The notes under the pieces were generated by a model that was not told the origin of the DNA, ran no database searches, and was given only the letters and a program-made list of their open reading frames with translations. The position numbers and the translations under genes were made by a program. 7,525 nt of DNA, taken from Candidatus Poseidoniaceae archaeon. Its GTDB lineage: Archaea; Thermoplasmatota; Poseidoniia; Poseidoniales; Poseidoniaceae. How positions within the stretch are numbered: the stretch's first letter is position 1; each line of letters starts with the position of its first letter. Positions 1-5,415 of this stretch are shown piece after piece. The stretch spans positions 1-7,525 of the forward strand of contig JAKMFY010000082.1 of the NCBI GenBank assembly GCA_022425185.1, read 5' to 3'.

Positions 1-2301
1 CGTTAGGGATGATTTGACATCATCAGGCTCATCATAAGTCAATTGGATTTTTGAATTTTCAATTGGAGTTTTTGTTTCACTATGAGCCCAAGCCCCAGCA
101 CCTAAATTCAGTTTCGAGGCCCAATCGCCATCTTTTCGACCACCCTTCTTAGCAACTAAACGACGTTTTCCATCAGATGTTGTCGATGTTCCAGCAATAA
201 GATCTTCAGAATCAGAGCCCATCTGCGGTAAGGCCTTGATAATCGTGGTGGGGGTAATTCCATGCTTCTCATTGTAAGCATGCTGCCGCACTCTTCTCTC
301 CAGTGTTTGGCGGATACTCGCTTCCATGGCAGGACTCATTCCATTCGCATACAACAGAACACGACCATTTTCGTTTCGAGCTGCACGTCCAATGGTTTGG
401 AGTAAAGAGCGTTCATTTCGCAGGAAGCCTTGGCGATCAGCATCGAAGATGGCTACAAGACTGACTTCTGGAATATCCAATCCTTCTCGTAGGAGATTGA
501 TTCCAACAACAACATCGATGTGACCAATACGCAAAGCGTTGAGAATCTCAGTACGCTCAATGGTATCGATTTCAGAATGCAAATGGTGGGCTTTAACACC
601 CATACGGTTGAGATATTCTGCAACCTCTTCTGCGAATTTAATGGTTAAGACAGTAACCAATGTACGCTCTCCTCGTTCGATTCGCAGATTGATCTCTGAA
701 AGAAGATCTGCGATTTGTCCTTCAGTTGGACGAACTTCGATGTTTGGATCAAGCAGACCAGTTGGTCGCAATTCCATCTTTGCAATACCTTGGATGTTCA
801 GAAGTAAATCGTACATCGTTTCAGAATCAGGATGCTTCTTCGCCTTCGCATGGGCTGGTTTTGCACCACCTGCTGAGGCAACGTGTTCAAGACCAAGAGG
901 AACCTTCTGTCCTGTAATTTCACACAAATGACGTAGTTCACGCTCACCCGGTGTAGCAGAAACATAGACCATCTGAGGAACAAGGTGTTGGAACTCAGGC
1001 ATCTTAAGTGGACGATTGTCTGCGGCTGTTGGTAAGCGGAAGCCGTGCTCAATCAAACTGTCTTTCCTTGATTTGTCACCGAAATACATTCCTCCGACTT
1101 GGGGTAGCGTTACGTGAGATTCATCCATAATGACGAGGAATTTCTTCGGGTCTCCGTGGAATTGACGGGCGCATGCAGAAAAGAAATCGAGTAAACAATA
1201 CGGTCGTTCGCCAGGTTCTCGGCCATCAAAGTGTAACGAATAGTTCTCAATGGCTTGACAATGCCCAATCTCACGAAGCATCTCGAGATCGTACTTTGTA
1301 CGCTGTTCAAGTCGATGTTGCTCAAGTGTACGTCCAGCCATTGCAAACTCAGTCAAACGCAATTCCATCTCTGTTTCAATGCTCTCAAGAGCGCTTTCGA
1401 AACGATCTTCACTGGTCATGAAGAATTCCTTTGGATGGATCCAAGCCTCATCAAGCGTGTCCAGAATCTCCCAAGAGACAGGATCGCATACATGCACATC
1501 AGTGACGCCATCCAAATCGAAACGAATTCGCAAAGGATCATCACGAGAAGGCATCCACACATCGAGGACTTCTCCTCGAAGCCGACATTCACCTCTAGAA
1601 AGGTCAGTCGTAGTACGAGTATACTGTAGTCCAACCAATTCACGAATCAAGTCAGTTGGTTCAATCTGTTGTCCGCGATGAACACGAACGTGATGCTCAA
1701 GGAATGTTTCGGGTGGATTCAAACCGTAAATACACGATACAGATGAGACGATAACACAGTCTGGACGACTGACTAGGCTCGCTACAGCTGCAAAGCGCTC
1801 TTGTTCAATTCGTTCGTTGATTGACATTTCTTTATCGATGTACAAATCACGCTTTGCAAGATAAGCCTCGGGTTGGTAGTAATCGTAGTGAGAAACGAAG
1901 TATTCCACAGCATTTTCAGGAAAATAACCTGCAACTTCATGATACAATTGGCGAGCAAGTGTCTTATTGTGACTGAGAATAAGTGTTGGAATGTTCAATC
2001 GTTCGATTAGATTCGCCATTGCAAAGGTCTTCCCGCTTCCAGTAACACCGAGCATAATACAACGCTCTTGGCCATTCTCAAGTTGATCGATGAGTGTTTC
2101 AATAGCTTTGGGTTGATCTCCGGATGGTTCAAACTCACTATGGAGATTAAATCGCTTTACTGAAGGATGGAGGTGCTCCAATGCTGCACCTTCTAATGCC
2201 TTGGACAAATCGAACGGGTCACGCTCCTGTAAGTCGATTTCTGAGACTTCTTGGTCTGCGATGTGCTCGAAGGCACCATCGTCATCCCACGTCTCGGTCA
2301 T
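1..2301 (-). CDS. uvrB: UvrB, excinuclease ABC subunit B (partial, 3' end beyond left edge)
   Basis: UvrB is the damage-verifying helicase of nucleotide excision repair; UvrA loads it on DNA and it recruits the nuclease UvrC. The frame is open for 767 codons from the ATG at 2301 to base 1 with no stop. Visible motifs: PSGDQP (59-64), Walker A GVTGSGKT (85-92), the beta-hairpin YDYYQPEAY (139-147) that probes the lesion, DESH box (393-396), SATPG (448-452), RPTGLLDP (512-519), helicase motif VI QTIGRAARN (635-643) and YNEKHGITP (676-684). All lie in one frame, so the gene is intact as far as seen. Compared with E. coli UvrB (about 673 aa) there is an acidic N-terminal extension of about 46 residues, about 43 extra residues after SATPG, and a low-complexity C-terminal linker of over 80 residues. 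The UvrC-binding UVR motif is not seen and would lie past the edge. It starts 36 bases after the reductase stop, with only a weak AAGG (2308-2311) upstream. The family is certain; the taxonomic origin is not. Confidence 0.97.
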   Translation of the reverse strand, partial: MTETWDDDGAFEHIADQEVSEIDLQERDPFDLSKALEGAALEHLHPSVKRFNLHSEFEPSGDQPKAIETLIDQLENGQERCIMLGVTGSGKTFAMANLIERLNIPTLILSHNKTLARQLYHEVAGYFPENAVEYFVSHYDYYQPEAYLAKRDLYIDKEMSINERIEQERFAAVASLVSRPDCVIVSSVSCIYGLNPPETFLEHHVRVHRGQQIEPTDLIRELVGLQYTRTTTDLSRGECRLRGEVLDVWMPSRDDPLRIRFDLDGVTDVHVCDPVSWEILDTLDEAWIHPKEFFMTSEDRFESALESIETEMELRLTEFAMAGRTLEQHRLEQRTKYDLEMLREIGHCQAIENYSLHFDGREPGERPYCLLDFFSACARQFHGDPKKFLVIMDESHVTLPQVGGMYFGDKSRKDSLIEHGFRLPTAADNRPLKMPEFQHLVPQMVYVSATPGERELRHLCEITGQKVPLGLEHVASAGGAKPAHAKAKKHPDSETMYDLLLNIQGIAKMELRPTGLLDPNIEVRPTEGQIADLLSEINLRIERGERTLVTVLTIKFAEEVAEYLNRMGVKAHHLHSEIDTIERTEILNALRIGHIDVVVGINLLREGLDIPEVSLVAIFDADRQGFLRNERSLLQTIGRAARNENGRVLLYANGMSPAMEASIRQTLERRVRQHAYNEKHGITPTTIIKALPQMGSDSEDLIAGTSTTSDGKRRLVAKKGGRKDGDWASKLNLGAGAWAHSETKTPIENSKIQLTYDEPDDVKSSLT

Positions 2302-2337
2302 GGTTGTCCTTGATGGCAACCCTTCAAGAACATGCGT

Positions 2338-3072
2338 CTAAGGAAGATACAATCCACCATTAGCATGAAGAACAGAACCTGTGATGTATGCAGCATCATT
2401 ACTCAATAAGAAAGAGACGATTGAAGCCATATCTTCACCAGTTCCGATTCGTTTGAGTGGTACTTCTTGGATGCGTTGTTTTCGTTTTTCATCCGAATCG
2501 CCAGCGAGAATATCGGTATCGACATAGCCAGGAGCAAGAACGTTGACTCTTTTTCCTTCCGGGCCAACTGCAAGAGCAAGAGAACGTGCCCAGGTGCTCA
2601 GAGCAGCCTTTGAAGCCGCATAGTCGGCGCCATGAGGGGATCCACGGGTTGCAAGTTGAGAACTGACAACAACCATACTTGCTCGTGGTGCAAGGTGTGG
2701 TTGAACTACTTTCCAAACGTTGACTGCGCCTTCGAAGTTCGCTTTCATCGTATGTCTCAAGTGTTTCATTTCCATTTCTTGAGCAGGAACACGATCATAT
2801 GTTCCATGATTGAGAATAAGTGCTTCAACGGTTCGATGCATCCATGGATGAATTCCCAATAGGCCAACTTCAGCATCATCAGAACAGTCGACCTTGACGG
2901 CTAACGCATCTCCACCAGAGTTACGAATTTCATCAACAACCATTTCCGCTGGCTTTGAGGACGTGTTGTAGGTTAGCAGGACATCATAGCCATCAGCAGC
3001 CAAACGATGGCTAATAGCGGCTCCAATACCCCTTCCCCCACCTGTTACGAGAGCAACTGGACGAGAGGTCAT
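2338..3072 (-). CDS. Classical short-chain dehydrogenase/reductase (FabG-like)
   Basis: A 244-residue NAD(P)(H)-dependent oxidoreductase of the classical SDR family, presumably cytoplasmic because no signal or membrane segment is seen. The Rossmann cofactor motif TGGGRGIG is at 10-17, and Arg14 in the glycine loop is common in NADPH-using FabG types. VDCSD (61-65) carries the Asp that contacts adenine. The catalytic tetrad is complete: Asn112 (in KANFEGA), Ser138, Tyr151 and Lys155 (YAASK). PGYVDTD follows at about 181-187 and NGG lies near the C-terminus. The usual NNAG structural motif reads LNHG (87-90), an uncommon variant. The length is normal for the family. The closest named activity is 3-oxoacyl-ACP reductase, but the substrate cannot be read from the sequence, so no symbol is given. 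The ATG at 3072 follows the upstream stop by 30 bases; only a weak GTGGG lies before it. It is probably co-transcribed with its neighbours. Confidence 0.93.
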   Translation of the reverse strand: MTSRPVALVTGGGRGIGAAISHRLAADGYDVLLTYNTSSKPAEMVVDEIRNSGGDALAVKVDCSDDAEVGLLGIHPWMHRTVEALILNHGTYDRVPAQEMEMKHLRHTMKANFEGAVNVWKVVQPHLAPRASMVVVSSQLATRGSPHGADYAASKAALSTWARSLALAVGPEGKRVNVLAPGYVDTDILAGDSDEKRKQRIQEVPLKRIGTGEDMASIVSFLLSNDAAYITGSVLHANGGLYLP

Positions 3073-3102
3073 ACTATGCCCACGCGCAACGTATTGATGA
3101 AT

Positions 3103-3480
3103 TCATTGTAAAAACTGAGCAAGTTGAGGTGGCTGCCATCCATCTGGCTTGAGCACCTTTCCATCTTCTCTTCGAATCACCTTGCCATCGACAAGTTTCG
3201 CCATATTGCTTCGATGAACTTCATTGAAGGCATCATCATAGATGCCTTGCATACCATGATTGATGATCGTTCCAGCGAGAATGTATCCAATGTCTGCTAA
3301 AGCGTCCAAGACTTCGACAAGATCACCCGCACGAGCAGCTTCTGCATACTCTTGGACTTCTTCCATCAGAAGCTTAATTCTCAACTCAATCAATTCATCA
3401 GGACCAAGGTCTGGTGCATCGAGTTTTGGGATTTCAAAGGCTTCATTGAATTCAAGAAGAGACTTCACAATTGGGTTCAT
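3103..3480 (-). CDS. MazG-like / PRA-PH-type nucleotide pyrophosphohydrolase
   Basis: A small all-alpha hydrolase of the MazG/phosphoribosyl-ATP pyrophosphohydrolase-like superfamily, which typically cleaves nucleoside triphosphates to monophosphate and pyrophosphate using Mg2+ and may clean non-canonical nucleotides from the pool. With the start at 3480 it has 125 residues. The metal-binding motif is visible as MEEVQE (Glu40, Glu41, Glu44) followed by EVLDALAD (Glu56, Asp59, Asp63). The tail FNEVHRSNMAKL (85-96), DGKV repeats and GWQPPQL near the end match a bacterial and phage subgroup of the family. Start choice: three in-frame starts exist. TTG at 3537 overlaps the znuB stop, ATG at 3507 has a weak GGAAG (3512-3516) before it, and ATG at 3480 gives the N-terminus usual for this subgroup, a few residues before the FxxAF helix. 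I prefer 3480 on family length; 3507 is a real alternative. The substrate is unknown. Confidence 0.85.
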   Translation of the reverse strand: MNPIVKSLLEFNEAFEIPKLDAPDLGPDELIELRIKLLMEEVQEYAEAARAGDLVEVLDALADIGYILAGTIINHGMQGIYDDAFNEVHRSNMAKLVDGKVIRREDGKVLKPDGWQPPQLAQFLQ

Positions 3481-3507
3481 AATTTCAATACAACCGATTG
3501 GGTTCAT
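3470..3507 (-). repeat. In-frame direct repeat at two candidate starts of the MazG-like gene
   Basis: The 11-mer ATGAACCCAAT occurs twice on the minus strand, at 3507-3497 and 3480-3470, exactly 27 bases (nine codons) apart. Both copies are in frame and both encode MNPI, so each could be a start codon. It may be a small tandem duplication that has since diverged between the copies, or chance. Confidence 0.6.
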
Positions 3508-3533
3508 CAATCTTCCATTACAAGTGAATGGCT

Positions 3534-4448
3534 TCAAGGGTTGAGATTACTTACGGATTGATTGTAAACGGAACGAACGATAAGGACAAATGCGAAGATG
3601 ACTGCAGAAACGAGCGCAATCATGGATCCGCTACCTGTTTCCAATTCAGATGAAAGGTAGATGCCTAAGATGACTGAGGAAAGTCCAAAAATCTGTGTCC
3701 ATATGATGCAACTTCTGTAACTTTTACCAATCAATTGAGCGGTTGCAGCAGGGGTGACGAGAAGTGCAGTGACGAGTAATGTTCCAATCACCTGCACCAT
3801 TGACACAACGATTGCCGCTATTGTTACACTAAACCAAAGACCAATCCAACGAACTGGCAGGCCTTGAACACGTGCAGCAACGGCATCGATTGTTGTAGCA
3901 AGAAGAGCATCGTGTAGGACGAAGAGGGAACCAAGGCTCAGTACACAGACAATGACGATAAGGTCGAGATCTTCATAGTCGATAAGTAGGAGATTTCCAA
4001 AGAGGTATCCTTCGATGTCCGATGTAACTCCACCGCCCCATATACGGAGCACAACGAGACCAAGAGCAAGCATGCCCGTAAGGAAAATCGCAATGGAAGC
4101 ATCACCTGTAAGTAAATCACGTTCCTGCAATTCATGAATCATTATCGCTGCTATAATACTGAACACAAGAGCATACCAAAGGGGAGCGGCTGCACCTAGG
4201 ACGATACCGATTGCAACACCCCCAAAAGAAACGTGAGCAAGACCATCTCCCATAAGTGCAAGATTTCTCATCAGCAAAAATGAGCCATAGAATCCTGCTA
4301 CGATGGTGACAAGAAATGCAGCAATGAGAGCACGATGAAACATTTCCAATTCAAAGAATGCAGGGAATGTATCCCCAGGCATAAACGGTGCGAGTGGCTC
4401 AAGGAAAAAGCCGAGGAATTCAACCAATGGTTCACTGATAGCCATCAT
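3534..4448 (-). CDS. znuB: ZnuB, zinc ABC transporter permease
   Basis: The membrane-spanning permease of a cluster A-I metal importer (ABC-3 family), expected to work as a homodimer that moves zinc inward, powered by ZnuC. It has 304 residues, slightly longer than E. coli ZnuB because of about 35 N-terminal residues before the first helix. Hydrophobic segments are visible at roughly 38-60, 68-86, 88-105, 117-137, 160-180, 200-236 (probably two helices), 247-267 and 274-292. Family signatures: the cytoplasmic coupling region LMGDGLAHVSFGGVAIG (65-81), GYLFGNLL (147-154) and GTLLVTALLVTPAATAQL (222-239). The start overlaps the znuC stop (ATG 4448-4446, TGA 4447-4445), so translation is probably coupled. 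A second ATG follows at once (4445). GGAGG at 4453-4457 sits 4 bases before the first ATG and 7 before the second, so the second may be the true start. Zinc rather than manganese is inferred from the partner ZnuA. Confidence 0.95.
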   Translation of the reverse strand: MMAISEPLVEFLGFFLEPLAPFMPGDTFPAFFELEMFHRALIAAFLVTIVAGFYGSFLLMRNLALMGDGLAHVSFGGVAIGIVLGAAAPLWYALVFSIIAAIMIHELQERDLLTGDASIAIFLTGMLALGLVVLRIWGGGVTSDIEGYLFGNLLLIDYEDLDLIVIVCVLSLGSLFVLHDALLATTIDAVAARVQGLPVRWIGLWFSVTIAAIVVSMVQVIGTLLVTALLVTPAATAQLIGKSYRSCIIWTQIFGLSSVILGIYLSSELETGSGSMIALVSAVIFAFVLIVRSVYNQSVSNLNP

Positions 4449-5236
4449 TCTTCCTCCTGGTCATCTGTTTGATGGACGTGTTTAATCCCTCGTAAGCCTG
4501 CGAGATCAATCAAATCAGGAAGGTTATCAGGATGTCCATCGTATTGTATGCTTCCATCGAGGTAAACGACACGATGCGCCGATTGTCGAATCGCTGCCAT
4601 ATCGTGCGAGACTAAGAGCAAGGTCTTCTCTTGTTCATGACAGAGTTTATCCAGTAACTTCAAAATTCCATTTCGTGCATTCCGATCAACGTTTACGAGA
4701 GGTTCATCAAAAATGAGAACCTCAGCATCGGATGCAAGAGCTCGACCAATGACTGCCCTCTGGCGTTCTCCACCAGACAACCGAGCAATGTCTTTGTCTG
4801 CAAGATGTGAAATTCCTGTTAATTCCATAGCCTTCTCTATTCGTTCTCGCTTTTTCTTTGAGCGGGAAGGAAACAATTCGATTCGAGAGACAGTTCCCAT
4901 GGTGATGAGTTCCCTGACCGTCATACGCATCTTTGTTGGAATGTTCGCTGCAGTTTGGGAGACCCATCCTACTTCTCCTCGGAAGTTGGTTGGATAAGGA
5001 TTGAATCCAAAGACCTCAATCTTTCCTTTTGTTGAATTTAAGATACCTAGAATCGTCATCAGGAGAGTGGTTTTTCCACCACCGTTCGGTCCTACGATAC
5101 CAACGAATTCGCCTTTATCGATTTCGAGATCAATATTCTCCAATACAAGTTTCCCTGATCGATTAACATAGAGCCCTTCAATGGAAATCACTGTAGGGTT
5201 CCAAATCTTCTTTGGGCTCGGGGTCGAATCGCTCAA
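4445..5236 (-). CDS. znuC: ZnuC, zinc ABC transporter ATP-binding protein (TTG start)
   Basis: The cytoplasmic ATPase of the zinc importer, binding the ZnuB coupling loops and hydrolysing ATP as a dimer. It has 263 residues and every ABC motif is present: Walker A GPNGGGKTT (49-57), Q-loop Gln94 (WVSQT), signature LSGGERQR (153-160), Walker B VLIFDEP (173-179), D-loop Asp184 and H-loop His211 (VSHD). The D-loop region reads LVNVD where many relatives have a small residue and Gly before VD. The C-terminus is short and ends in HVHQTDDQEEE, a modest His/acidic tail; E. coli ZnuC also ends with a His-containing tail. The start is TTG at 5236: no upstream in-frame ATG is seen, the first internal Met (60) lies beyond Walker A, and GAGGTGA lies just ahead. 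It follows the small membrane-peptide frame by 47 bases and overlaps znuB at its end. Confidence 0.95.
   Translation of the reverse strand: MSDSTPSPKKIWNPTVISIEGLYVNRSGKLVLENIDLEIDKGEFVGIVGPNGGGKTTLLMTILGILNSTKGKIEVFGFNPYPTNFRGEVGWVSQTAANIPTKMRMTVRELITMGTVSRIELFPSRSKKKRERIEKAMELTGISHLADKDIARLSGGERQRAVIGRALASDAEVLIFDEPLVNVDRNARNGILKLLDKLCHEQEKTLLLVSHDMAAIRQSAHRVVYLDGSIQYDGHPDNLPDLIDLAGLRGIKHVHQTDDQEEE
4453..4457 (-). promoter_or_regulatory. Shine-Dalgarno site of znuB
   Basis: GGAGG on the minus strand, placed inside the last codons of znuC. It is the clearest purine core in the operon. Its 4-base distance to the ATG at 4448 is short, while the 7-base distance to the ATG at 4445 is ideal, which bears on which of the two adjacent ATGs is used. 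Confidence 0.7.
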
Positions 5237-5240
5237 GTAA

Positions 5241-5247
5241 TCACCTC
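5241..5247 (-). promoter_or_regulatory. Shine-Dalgarno site supporting the TTG start of znuC
   Basis: GAGGTGA on the minus strand matches the consensus complement of archaeal and bacterial 16S 3' ends (GGAGGTGATC). The GAGG core lies 7 bases before the TTG at 5236. This decides the znuC start in favour of the non-ATG codon. Confidence 0.75.
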
Positions 5248-5283
5248 AGAGCAGTTGGCAGACGAAAGCATCCACAAACGTGC

Positions 5284-5385
5284 TCAGGTATTACGGACTC
5301 TTCGTGTCTCCGTCATCAACTTAACCCCTATGAAGAGGAAAACAACAGAAACAAAGATGATTGGTATAGTGTCCACTACGTGCAT
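5284..5385 (-). CDS. Candidate 33-aa single-helix membrane peptide between znuA and znuC
   Basis: An open frame of 33 codons plus a TGA stop, starting with ATG at 5385. The peptide begins MHVVDTIP, has one hydrophobic stretch at about 7-21 (IPIIFVSVVFLFIGV), and ends with a tail carrying Lys22, Arg28, Arg29 and Arg31. By the positive-inside rule the C-terminus should face the cytoplasm. Support for its being real: GGGAG at 5394-5398 sits 8 bases before the ATG; the frame fills most of the otherwise unexplained 179-base gap between znuA and znuC; its 30-base distance from the znuA stop suits an operon gene; and its composition is strongly membrane-like rather than random. I recognise no family. 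By position it could be a small subunit or regulator of the zinc transporter, as short one-helix peptides are for some other membrane complexes, but that is inference. A chance frame remains possible. Confidence 0.5.
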   Translation of the reverse strand: MHVVDTIPIIFVSVVFLFIGVKLMTETRRVRNT

Positions 5386-5393
5386 AAGTTCAA

Positions 5394-5398
5394 CTCCC
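5394..5398 (-). promoter_or_regulatory. Possible Shine-Dalgarno site of the small membrane peptide
   Basis: GGGAG on the minus strand, 8 bases before the ATG at 5385 and 17 bases past the znuA stop. Together with the hydrophobic frame it argues that the short reading frame is translated. Confidence 0.45.
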
Positions 5399-5415
5399 TA
5401 TTTTTCAGGTTCTGT

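Noticed and set aside
539..931. Plus-strand frame of 130 codons opposite uvrB
   Set aside because: It is antisense to conserved UvrB helicase motifs, which explain the sequence fully; its product has no recognisable features.
5386..5415. Terminator after znuA
   Set aside because: An A-rich run on the minus strand and a three-base CCT/AGG match are seen, but no stable stem and no T-run, so transcription probably continues into znuC.
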